Source: Olleya sp. YS (GTDB lineage: Bacteria; Bacteroidota; Bacteroidia; Flavobacteriales; Flavobacteriaceae). From it: a stretch of 64,000 nt of DNA. The position numbers and the translations under genes were made by a program. The notes below the pieces were generated by a model, which was given only the letters and a program-made list of their open reading frames with translations, did no database searches and was not told the origin of the DNA. Shown piece after piece: positions 32,829 to 42,174 of the stretch (positions are counted from its first letter, which is position 1; every line of letters starts with the position of its first letter). The DNA lies in assembly GCF_029760915.1 (NCBI RefSeq), contig NZ_CP121685.1:1276001-1340000 (forward strand), written 5' to 3'.

Positions 32829-33968
32829 ATGAAATTTAATACCAAAACCATACATGGTGGTCAAAAACACGATCCAGCTTATGGAGCTGTAATGCCTCCA
32901 ATATATCAAACGTCTACTTACGCGCAATCTACACCTGGTGGTCATAAAGGGTTTGAGTATTCAAGAACACATAATCCAACGCGTCAGGCTTTAGAAAACG
33001 CTTTGGCAAGTTTAGAAAACGGAACTTTTGGTTTAGCATTTGGGTCTGGATTAGCTGCTATTGATGCTGTAATAAAGCTTTTAAAACCTGGTGATGAGGT
33101 GATTTCTACAAACGATTTGTATGGTGGATCATATCGATTATTTACTAAAATTTTTGAAGATTTTGGAATAAAGTTTCATTTTATAGGTATGCAGAATGCA
33201 GCTAATATTGAAAACTATATTAATGCTAATACAAAACTTATTTGGGTTGAAACACCAACAAACCCAATGATGAACATTATTGATATTATTACAACATCAA
33301 AAATCGCTAAACAACACAAAGTACTTTTAGCAGTAGACAATACTTTTGCAACGCCATATTTACAGCAGCCTTTAGAGTTAGGAGCAGATATAGTCATGCA
33401 TTCTGCTACTAAATATCTTGGTGGACATAGCGACTTGGTTATGGGAGCATTAATTGTAAAAGATAAAATGTTAGCAGATAAATTATATTTTATTCAGAAC
33501 GCTAGTGGTGCTATTTGTGGACCACAAGACGCATTTTTAGCACTTCGAGGAATTAAAACCTTGCATGTTAGAATGCAACGTCACTGCGAAAATGGTAAGG
33601 CTGTAGCCGAATACTTAGCAGCACATCCAAAAACAGAAAACGTATACTGGCCAGGATTTGAAACACATCCAAACCACGATATTGCAAAAGGACAAATGAA
33701 GGGTTTTGGTGGTATGATATCTTTTGTAACTAAAGGAAACAACTATGAAGACGCCATTCAAATAGTTGAAAATCTTAAAGTGTTTACTTTAGCAGAATCT
33801 TTAGGAGGTGTGGAGTCACTTTGTGGTCATCCTGCTAGTATGACACACGCTAGTATTCCCAAACAAGAACGAGAAAATATTGGTGTAGTGGATAGTTTGA
33901 TTCGTTTAAGTGTAGGTATTGAGGACGTAGAAGATTTAATAAATGATTTAAAACAAGCTATAGGCTAG
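32829..33968 (+). CDS. Trans-sulfuration PLP enzyme (cystathionine gamma-synthase/lyase family)
   Basis: 379 residues from the ATG at 32829; an upstream TTG at 32805 lies within the promoter box. Cys/Met metabolism PLP family: MPPIYQTSTYAQ, YSRTHNPTRQALENALASLENG, GDEVISTNDLYGGSYRLF, AVDNTFATPYLQQPLELGADIVMHSATKYLGGHSD with the PLP lysine in SATKYLGG, and the end LAESLGGVESLCGHPASMTHAS..RLSVGIEDVEDLI. It either joins O-acyl-homoserine to cysteine or cleaves cystathionine; the two cannot be separated by eye. Monocistronic with terminator. Confidence 0.92.
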   Translation: MKFNTKTIHGGQKHDPAYGAVMPPIYQTSTYAQSTPGGHKGFEYSRTHNPTRQALENALASLENGTFGLAFGSGLAAIDAVIKLLKPGDEVISTNDLYGGSYRLFTKIFEDFGIKFHFIGMQNAANIENYINANTKLIWVETPTNPMMNIIDIITTSKIAKQHKVLLAVDNTFATPYLQQPLELGADIVMHSATKYLGGHSDLVMGALIVKDKMLADKLYFIQNASGAICGPQDAFLALRGIKTLHVRMQRHCENGKAVAEYLAAHPKTENVYWPGFETHPNHDIAKGQMKGFGGMISFVTKGNNYEDAIQIVENLKVFTLAESLGGVESLCGHPASMTHASIPKQERENIGVVDSLIRLSVGIEDVEDLINDLKQAIG

Positions 33969-33993
33969 CCAAGAAAAAAAGAATTAGAAACAA

Positions 33994-34023
33994 AAAAAGC
34001 CCAAGTTAATACTTGAGCTTTTT
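33994..34023 (+). terminator. PLP enzyme gene terminator
   Basis: AAAAAGC-C-CAAGT pairs with ACTTG-A-GCTTTTT around TAAT, one mismatch. Confidence 0.75.
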
Positions 34024-34043
34024 GTTATATTTTTATTTAAAGA

Positions 34044-34865
34044 TTAATCTAAGTAATAAATGTAACCCACATTTAGCCAAACTAACCAATCGTTATACTT
34101 GTTGTAGTCTTCTAATTTATGGTTTAAGCCATCAACCCAATCGCTAAAATAATATTGGCCTCTTAAATCTAACATTAAATCCGATACAACCGTTAATTTG
34201 TATCTAACTCCAATACTAGATACAATAGACCAAGTACTTCCGCCACTAACATCAATAGGTACAGGTAAGTTAGTTGGATCATTGACATACCAAGGATTAT
34301 AGAAATTGTTTAAGTTATTTATATTTCCAGGATCACCTTCTCCAAGATAAGAAGTGCTTACTTTTGGGTTAAAAGACACATAGTGTGCTCCTAAACTAAT
34401 AAAAGGTGCAAACTTATAGCCAAAAGCTTGAAAAGATCTAATACTTAGTGGAAAATACTCTAATTGCATTCCTATATCTAAATTGTTTGCTTCACCAGAG
34501 TGTGCTCTAAGTCTATCGGCATCTGCACTAGTTTGAGAAGGATCTACAAACTGACCTAAATGATCTAATTTAGTTTTATTCCAAGAAATCTCAGAACGTA
34601 ATTTAAAGTGATCGTTAAAATAGTTATCGGTAGTATAACAGTTACAATCTGCTTGATACGCGAAATTGATATAGTGTACTAAACCAATACCAATCCCAGA
34701 ATTCCCTGCATTTGTTTCATAATCAAAACGCTCTCCATAATCAGATTTAAAAGCTACAGGTCCAGTAATAATTCCAATTTCATGAGAAAAACCCAATTGA
34801 GAATATGCAGTACTAGCACTTAAAAAAATAAGTATTGCTAGAGTTAATTGTTTAGGGTTAAGCAT
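34044..34865 (-). CDS. Outer membrane beta-barrel-like protein next to gdhA
   Basis: 273 residues. Signal peptide (LTLAILIFLSASTAYSQ). Amphipathic strands with aromatic ends: GFSHEIGIITGPVAFKSDYGERFDYETN, HFKLRSEISWNKTKLDHLG, IGMQLEYFPLSIRSFQAFGYKFAPFISLGAHYVSF, SIVSSIGVRYKLTVVSDLMLDLRGQYYFSDWVDGLN, and a final WLVWLNVGYIYYLD. Resembles a family found beside gdhA in flavobacteria (I recall the label THC0290_0291 family and frequent mislabelling as glutamate dehydrogenase). No enzyme motif is visible. Divergent from gdhA. Confidence 0.75.
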   Translation of the reverse strand: MLNPKQLTLAILIFLSASTAYSQLGFSHEIGIITGPVAFKSDYGERFDYETNAGNSGIGIGLVHYINFAYQADCNCYTTDNYFNDHFKLRSEISWNKTKLDHLGQFVDPSQTSADADRLRAHSGEANNLDIGMQLEYFPLSIRSFQAFGYKFAPFISLGAHYVSFNPKVSTSYLGEGDPGNINNLNNFYNPWYVNDPTNLPVPIDVSGGSTWSIVSSIGVRYKLTVVSDLMLDLRGQYYFSDWVDGLNHKLEDYNKYNDWLVWLNVGYIYYLD

Positions 34866-35037
34866 AATAAAGCTTTGTTTTTAGAGGCTAATTTATTCAA
34901 CAAATATATAAAACTACGACGAACATACAAATTTTGCAGATAAAATGCAGTAATTAAATGATTTTTTTCAAGTTATTTGATTTTACTACAACGTTTGCGA
35001 AATTTAAAAAAAAGTAGGTGTAGAATTAAAGATAATG

Positions 35038-35045
35038 TATCTTTG
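35038..35045 (+). promoter_or_regulatory. gdhA promoter -7 box
   Basis: TATCTTTG, an exact TAnnTTTG, about 50 bases before the gdhA ATG. The 34866-35093 region is otherwise a plain divergent intergenic spacer. Confidence 0.55.
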
Positions 35046-35093
35046 CCTTACATTTTTATGGATTGTATAACAGAATCGTAATTATTTACATAA

Positions 35094-36437
<1,344 letters not shown>

Positions 36438-36460
36438 TTTTAAAGTATATATCTTTTATA

Positions 36461-36494
36461 AAAACCCTTAACTGTATATCAGTTAAGGGTTTTT
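36461..36494. terminator. Terminator between gdhA and the AlgJ-like gene
   Basis: AAAACCCTTAACTG (36461-36474) pairs exactly with CAGTTAAGGGTTTT (36480-36493). The right arm includes the stop codon of the convergent minus-strand gene, so it probably ends both transcripts. Confidence 0.85.
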
Positions 36495-37580
36495 TAGTAA
36501 TATGGGTTTTACTAAATTAGGAAGGTTTCGTTCCACAATTTCATAAATTACCACGTCTGGTTTGTATTGTTCTATTAGTTGTGTTGTGATTGGATTATAG
36601 TTTTTAATATACCTTGTTTGGTTGAAACTTTCATTAAAAAAACCTATCCATGCATCTGAAAATGAGTCTCGACTCATTAATAGTTTAAATTGCTGTTGTT
36701 GGTTGCTAAATATTAAGTCATCAAATCTAATTGATAATGTATCTATAGAAACAGATTTTTTTAAAGTTAAATTTACGACCTGCTCTTTAGTATAAACATT
36801 TATCATTTTAGATAAATGGTTTACAGGCTTCAATGAGGTGTTAATAATATAATCATTTAGCGATAAGGGTTTAACGCTTAATTCTTTTCCTATGGTATTT
36901 ATAACGTCTTGATACGCATAAAAAGCTCCTAAGTTATTCCAGTGGGTATCAGTCTTGTAATATATTTTTTCTTCTTTTTTCTTCTCTAATAACACTTTAT
37001 GAAGATTAATATAATTAATATTATTGTCTTTTAATGCTTCTATAAGTTCTTCATAAAAGGTAGCGTTTTGATTAAGTTTATAGGGTAAATTTTCTTTATA
37101 GATGCTGTGTTTATTTGGAGCAACTGCTACATAAAAAAGAATATTTTTCTCACGTAAATACTCCGAAAGTTTTTTTAAATTTTTAACAACCTGTACAATT
37201 TGAATTTTATCGTGCGTAGTATTAAATGTGTTATTTAAAACTTTTTTGTGAGCATTCCCTAAAAAATACCATCCTTGATTTCCTACAACGACTTTATCAG
37301 GAAGAGGATTTTCTTTCAAGATTTCAGATTTAAAACTCACATATTGATTGACCAATGTTTTTTTCAAACCATAGTTGCCCAAATAATAACTTTTGTAGTT
37401 TTTTAAAGTCGTATTAGGTTGAGAAAGATCAAATTCTGGAGGAGTTTCAAACTCAATATTTTCATTATTAGTAAAACCTTGTTCTAATCCAAACAACAAC
37501 ACAATATTTGGTATAATTAGTAGTGTTAAAAACACTATTATAAACAACTTATATGACCAATCTTTAGCTTTCATCATCAT
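36483..37580 (-). CDS. AlgJ/AlgX-like SGNH O-acetylation protein
   Basis: 365 residues. N-terminal membrane anchor (SYKLFIIVFLTLLIIPNIVLLFG), then a periplasmic domain with the AlgX/AlgJ pattern: VVVGNQGWYFLGN, FYVAVAPNKHSIYKENLPYK, the catalytic-type YYKTDTHWNNLGAFYAY (Asp-x-His), and MSRDSFSDAWIGFFNESF carrying the Ser of the GDSF-type motif (here SRDSF), ending DVVIYEIVERNL. Known partners are MBOAT proteins that pass acetyl groups through the membrane, and an MBOAT gene ends directly against this start. The polymer acetylated is unknown; no polysaccharide synthesis genes are adjacent. Confidence 0.82.
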   Translation of the reverse strand: MMMKAKDWSYKLFIIVFLTLLIIPNIVLLFGLEQGFTNNENIEFETPPEFDLSQPNTTLKNYKSYYLGNYGLKKTLVNQYVSFKSEILKENPLPDKVVVGNQGWYFLGNAHKKVLNNTFNTTHDKIQIVQVVKNLKKLSEYLREKNILFYVAVAPNKHSIYKENLPYKLNQNATFYEELIEALKDNNINYINLHKVLLEKKKEEKIYYKTDTHWNNLGAFYAYQDVINTIGKELSVKPLSLNDYIINTSLKPVNHLSKMINVYTKEQVVNLTLKKSVSIDTLSIRFDDLIFSNQQQQFKLLMSRDSFSDAWIGFFNESFNQTRYIKNYNPITTQLIEQYKPDVVIYEIVERNLPNLVKPILLKNP

Positions 37581-39005
37581 TTAAAATTTAAAATAGATAA
37601 AAGGGTTGTAGGCATTGGTAGCAATATAATAATAACAGGTCCAAAACAAGAGTAGTAAACTTAATGAGTTGATTACTAAATATGATTTATAGGTAGTGGA
37701 TTGCTTAGATTTTACATTAAAATAATCTAAGATATATTTATATAAAGGAGTTGCTAAACACACACCAATAATTAATGCAATTATCACTTCTTTAGTAAAA
37801 TAGAAATCGAAAAATTCGTAATTAGTTTGTGTCTTAAAATCAAATAATTTTAATATAAAATTTGTGGCTTGAGATATCGTATCACTTCTAAAAAATACCC
37901 AACCAATTAGTACAACTAAAAGTGTATAAAAATATGAGAGTACATTGTACTTTTTTAATATTGCATCAAAGCCTAAGCGCTCTATTATTAAAAATAGACC
38001 ATGCCATAATCCCCAAATTAAAAAGGTCCAACTGGCTCCATGCCAAAGTCCTGTTAAGCTAAAAACTATTATTAAGTTAATATAAGTTTTAGTAGCTCCT
38101 TGTCTATTACCTCCCAAAGGAATATATAGATAATCCTTAAACCAATTAGATAGAGTTATATGCCAGCGTTTCCAAAATTCTCTTATTGATTTTGCAATGT
38201 ATGGGTAATTAAAATTTTCAGGAAATGTAAAACCAAACATCAAGCCCAAGCCAATAGCCATATCAGAATATCCAGAAAAGTCAAAATATATTTGAAGTGC
38301 ATAGCAAATTATTCCTACCCAAGCCACTAACATAGACAATTCGTTGTTAGGTAAACTAAAAGCTGCATCTGCAAAAAACGCACAATTGTTAGCGATAAGC
38401 ATTTTTTTAGATAAGCCTATAATAAAACGCCTGCAACCATCATAAAACCTGTCTAAACTGATGTTTTTGTGTTGTAATTCTGTTTCTATTTCTGCATACC
38501 TAACTATAGGTCCTGCAATTAATTGAGGGAATAGGGTCACATAGCAAGCAAAGTCTATAAAATTTTTGTTTGCTTGTACTTTACCTCGATACACATCTAT
38601 AGTGTACGACATGGTCTGAAAAGTGAAAAAACTAATGCCAATAGGCAATGCAATGTTAATGAATTTAGAGGAATAATCTATGTTAACCCCTAAGACATCA
38701 GATAAATTAGTAAAGTTAGAAGCTATAAAATAAGAGTATTTAAAGTAACACAAAATTCCTAAGTTGAAAAGTATGGAGAGGTACAAACCTACTTTTTTAT
38801 ACCCTCTTTGTATTACTAAACCCGCACTAAAATCGACTATGGCAGAGAGAAGTAATAATAACACCATAATTTGCTCTCCCCAAGCATAAAATCCTAAACT
38901 AAACAGTAGAAGAACGAAGTTTTTTATTTTTTTTGGTGCTAAATAGTAAATACACAAAACACAAGGCAAAAACAAAAACAAAAAAATAGGATCCGTAAAT
39001 AGCAT
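37581..39005 (-). CDS. MBOAT family O-acyltransferase (AlgI-like)
   Basis: 474 residues with about 11-12 membrane segments. MBOAT/AlgI signature: FLPCVLCIYYLAPKKIKNFVLLLFSLGFYAWGE at the N-terminus, ISFFTFQTMSYTIDVYRG, IAGPIVRYAEIE, DFSGYSDMAIGLGLMFGFTFPENFNYPYIAKSIREFWKRWHITLSNWFKDYLYIPLGG, and the catalytic histidine in FSLTGLWHGASWTFLIWGLWHG. It transfers acetyl groups from the cytoplasm to a surface glycan. Its stop abuts the start of the AlgJ-like gene, so the two act as one unit. Confidence 0.95.
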   Translation of the reverse strand: MLFTDPIFLFLFLPCVLCIYYLAPKKIKNFVLLLFSLGFYAWGEQIMVLLLLLSAIVDFSAGLVIQRGYKKVGLYLSILFNLGILCYFKYSYFIASNFTNLSDVLGVNIDYSSKFINIALPIGISFFTFQTMSYTIDVYRGKVQANKNFIDFACYVTLFPQLIAGPIVRYAEIETELQHKNISLDRFYDGCRRFIIGLSKKMLIANNCAFFADAAFSLPNNELSMLVAWVGIICYALQIYFDFSGYSDMAIGLGLMFGFTFPENFNYPYIAKSIREFWKRWHITLSNWFKDYLYIPLGGNRQGATKTYINLIIVFSLTGLWHGASWTFLIWGLWHGLFLIIERLGFDAILKKYNVLSYFYTLLVVLIGWVFFRSDTISQATNFILKLFDFKTQTNYEFFDFYFTKEVIIALIIGVCLATPLYKYILDYFNVKSKQSTTYKSYLVINSLSLLLLFWTCYYYIATNAYNPFIYFKF

Positions 39006-39047
39006 ATTGTTTAATAAAAAGCAGGCTTAAAATACAATAATAATCAG

Positions 39048-39055
39048 TAATTTTG
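39048..39055 (+). promoter_or_regulatory. porZ promoter -7 box
   Basis: TAATTTTG, exact TAnnTTTG, 34 bases before the ATG at 39089, in the divergent spacer from the MBOAT gene. Confidence 0.45.
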
Positions 39056-39088
39056 GTTTTTAATTAATATTGTATCAAAAATATTATA

Positions 39089-41452
39089 ATGCAGACTTTT
39101 AGGATAATTATTTGCTTTATTACATGCTTTTGCATGACAAGTAGTTATGGACAAGATTATACTAACAATTGGAAAGAGCATTTTAGTTATTTAGACATAC
39201 AAGATGTTAGTAAAACCGAAGACAAACTATATGCTGCAGCTACAAATGCGATTTTTACTTACGACTTTTTAACAAACGAAATAAATACGTTATCTACTAT
39301 TAACGGACTTTCTGGGGATAATATCTCGACGATTTTGTATCTAGAAGATAGATCCATATTGCTAATAGGTTATGATAATGGTTTAATCCAAGTCTATGAC
39401 GAGTCTGAGAAGTCAATTTTAAGCGTTGTAGATATATTAGAAAAACAAACCATCCCAGCAGCTAATAAAACTATTAATCATTTTTCTAGAAATGAAGATG
39501 TGGTTTATATCTCAGCAGGCTACGGGATTTCAGTGTTTGATATTAATCAATTTGAATTTGGAGATTCTTATTACATAGGTCCAAATAATTCTCAAATTAA
39601 TGTCAACCAATCTACTGTTTTTGAAGGCTTCGTTTATGCAGCTTCAGATTTTGGAATTTTTAGAGGAGACATTAGTAACCCCAACTTAATTGATGCAACA
39701 GAATGGCAAAATATTAATTCTAATATTTGTCTAGGGATACAAACCGTAGACGATAAATTATATACTGTATTAATTAATAGAAAAGTTTACGAGATTATAA
39801 ATACGACTTTAGTTGAGAAAACAATGTTTCAAGAAACTGTTACTGGTTTTAAATCAGTGGATAATCAACTAGTGGTTACAACATCTAGTATTGTTAAAGT
39901 CTTTTCTAGCGTTTTTAATGAGATAGCAAATGTTACTGTTGATGCTTCCGAGTATTCAGATTTAAGAACAGCCATTATAGCCAATGATGATGAAATCTAT
40001 ATAGGAACAAGAGTTAATGTTGGTACTGGTAACTCTGGACTAGGAATTTTAAAAACAACAATAGGTGATCTTACTAACTTTGAAGAAATTCATCCCAATT
40101 GTCCCTTAACAAACAGATTTTTTAAAATAGATATTAATAATGGACAAATTTGGGGAACACACGGTGGACACAATGCTATATTAAATTTTACTAGCAATCT
40201 GTATAGACGAATAGGTATAAGTCACTTTGATACAGAACAATGGGATAATATTAATTACAAAAAAATTAATGAATCTGTAACTAATCCCTTTTTTCTCTCT
40301 GGAGTAGCAATTAATCCATTAAATCCTAATCAAATATACGTAACCTCATACTATTCGGGATTAATTGAGATAACAGATAAAGAAGTTACTAATCATTACA
40401 ATCAAGATAATAGTACGTTAACCCCTTTTTTTAGTAGCTTTTATATAACTTCTACTGCAAATTTTAATGAAAATGGAGATTTATGGGTTATGAATGGTCG
40501 TGTAGATCAACCATTAAATATTTTATCTAATGGTCAATGGAGTTCTTACAGTTTTCAGGATATAATTCCAGATCGTTTTGACGAAAACGGATTTTTTGAC
40601 ACTGTGTTTGATAGTCAAGGTAACTTCTTTTTAGGAACTCATAGATTTGGTTTAATTGGTATGAATTTGAACGGTAGCAATACCATTTTTAAATTTATAG
40701 CTGCAGATGAAGCAGGTATGCCTTCACCATCTGTCAAAACAGTTAATATTGACAGAAATGGACAGCTTTGGTTAGGTACAGATAAAGGACTAAGGGTAGT
40801 TTATAATACTAATGAGTTTGTTACTGGAACACCAGAAGTAGATAATATAGTTGTTTTAGATGACGGTGTACCGCAAGAATTATTATTTCAGCAGTACATA
40901 TCAGATATTGAAGTTGATGGCTCTAATAACAAGTGGATAGCAACCTTAAGTACTGGATTATACTATTTCTCTTCGGATGGACAAGAAACAATTTTTCACT
41001 TCACAAAAGATAATTCTCCATTGCCAACCAACGATATTTTAGATGTGGATATTGATGATGTAAATGGAATTATTTATATAGCAACAGATAAAGGGATGGT
41101 GTCTTTTCAATCAGATTCTTCTAAACCTAGAGATAACTTAGAAAATGCATATGTGTATCCTAATCCTGTCAGACCAACTTTTAATATTTTAACAGATAAA
41201 GTTAAGATTAGAGACATTTCTGATAATGTTAATATCAAAATAACAGATATTGAAGGTAATCTTGTTGCAGAAGCAGAATCTAGAACTAACTCAAGATTTA
41301 AAGGATATAATTTAGAAATTGATGGTGGGACAGCCTTATGGAATGGAAAGAATTTAGGTGGAAATATAGTTGCTTCAGGTGTATATTTAATTATGCTTAA
41401 CGATTTAGACACCTTTGAAACTAAAGTTCTAAAAGTAATGGTAGTTAGATAA
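39089..41452 (+). CDS. porZ: PorZ, type IX secretion attachment complex protein
   Basis: 787 residues. Signal peptide (FRIIICFITCFCMTSSYGQ), then two beta-propeller regions with repeated 'LYAATNAIFTYDF', 'GLSGDNISTILY', 'VYISAGYGISVFDI', 'GIYIATDKGMVSF', 'GQLWLGTDKGLRVVYN', and a C-terminal T9SS sorting-type domain of about 85 residues (AYVYPNPVRPTFNIL ... SGVYLIMLNDLDTFETKVLKVMVVR). This order is that of PorZ, which in Porphyromonas works with PorU, PorV and PorQ to deliver A-LPS to T9SS cargo. Its stop overlaps the recO start by one base. Confidence 0.88.
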   Translation: MQTFRIIICFITCFCMTSSYGQDYTNNWKEHFSYLDIQDVSKTEDKLYAAATNAIFTYDFLTNEINTLSTINGLSGDNISTILYLEDRSILLIGYDNGLIQVYDESEKSILSVVDILEKQTIPAANKTINHFSRNEDVVYISAGYGISVFDINQFEFGDSYYIGPNNSQINVNQSTVFEGFVYAASDFGIFRGDISNPNLIDATEWQNINSNICLGIQTVDDKLYTVLINRKVYEIINTTLVEKTMFQETVTGFKSVDNQLVVTTSSIVKVFSSVFNEIANVTVDASEYSDLRTAIIANDDEIYIGTRVNVGTGNSGLGILKTTIGDLTNFEEIHPNCPLTNRFFKIDINNGQIWGTHGGHNAILNFTSNLYRRIGISHFDTEQWDNINYKKINESVTNPFFLSGVAINPLNPNQIYVTSYYSGLIEITDKEVTNHYNQDNSTLTPFFSSFYITSTANFNENGDLWVMNGRVDQPLNILSNGQWSSYSFQDIIPDRFDENGFFDTVFDSQGNFFLGTHRFGLIGMNLNGSNTIFKFIAADEAGMPSPSVKTVNIDRNGQLWLGTDKGLRVVYNTNEFVTGTPEVDNIVVLDDGVPQELLFQQYISDIEVDGSNNKWIATLSTGLYYFSSDGQETIFHFTKDNSPLPTNDILDVDIDDVNGIIYIATDKGMVSFQSDSSKPRDNLENAYVYPNPVRPTFNILTDKVKIRDISDNVNIKITDIEGNLVAEAESRTNSRFKGYNLEIDGGTALWNGKNLGGNIVASGVYLIMLNDLDTFETKVLKVMVVR

Positions 41453-42174
41453 TGTTAACCACTACAAATGCTATTGTACTTACAAAACTTAGATATAAAG
41501 ACAACGACCTTATTGTTAAATGTTACACCCAAAAACAAGGTATTGTTAGTTATTTATTAAAAGGGATATTAGCATCAAAAAAAAGTAATAAAAAGAACAT
41601 CTACTTTTTACCCTTATCTCAACTTCAATTAAATACTGATTATAAATCTAACCGCTCTTTACAGTATATAAAAGATATAAAAACAGATTTTTTATATACG
41701 TCATTGCATACACATATTCTAAAAAGTGCAATTGTGATGTTTTTAGCTGAAATACTGGCTCAAGCCTTACAAGAAGAAGAACAAAATGACGCATTATTTA
41801 GCTATTTACAGACGACATTACAATGGTTAGATACAAATGACAATTTTTCTAATTTTCATCTGTTATTTTTACTGGAGTTGACTAAATATTTAGGATTTTA
41901 CCCAGATCAAACTCACATTAAATCTGCAACTTATTTTAATTTATATGATGGCGAATTCCAACAAGAAAGTTCTTCTAAATATTGTGTGTCCGGAGAAAAT
42001 TTAACATTACTAAAACAACTTTTAGGCATAACATTTGATGACTTACATAGTATTAAGATTAACGCTAAACAAAGACAATCGTTTTTGGCTCTAATTTTAG
42101 TATATTTTGAGTTACATTTGGGCAACTTTAAAAAACCAAAATCTTTACAAATCCTTAATGACGTTTTTAACTAG
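41452..42174 (+). CDS. recO: DNA repair protein RecO
   Basis: 240 residues. N-terminal OB fold (TTTNAIVLTKLRYKDNDLIVKCYTQKQGIVSYLLKGI) and helical C-terminal domain (HILKSAIVMFLAEILAQALQEEEQN, FHLLFLLELTKYLGFYPD). The four-cysteine zinc finger of some RecO proteins is missing, as is usual in Bacteroidota. RecO works with RecR and RecF to load RecA at gaps. Coupled to porZ through TAATG, and it overlaps the next gene's start by 17 bases. Confidence 0.93.
   Translation: MLTTTNAIVLTKLRYKDNDLIVKCYTQKQGIVSYLLKGILASKKSNKKNIYFLPLSQLQLNTDYKSNRSLQYIKDIKTDFLYTSLHTHILKSAIVMFLAEILAQALQEEEQNDALFSYLQTTLQWLDTNDNFSNFHLLFLLELTKYLGFYPDQTHIKSATYFNLYDGEFQQESSSKYCVSGENLTLLKQLLGITFDDLHSIKINAKQRQSFLALILVYFELHLGNFKKPKSLQILNDVFN

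Noticed and set aside
42107-42157. Upstream TTG start of the TonB receptor within recO
   Set aside because: It would put 17 residues before the signal peptide; the ATG at 42158 directly precedes a normal signal sequence.
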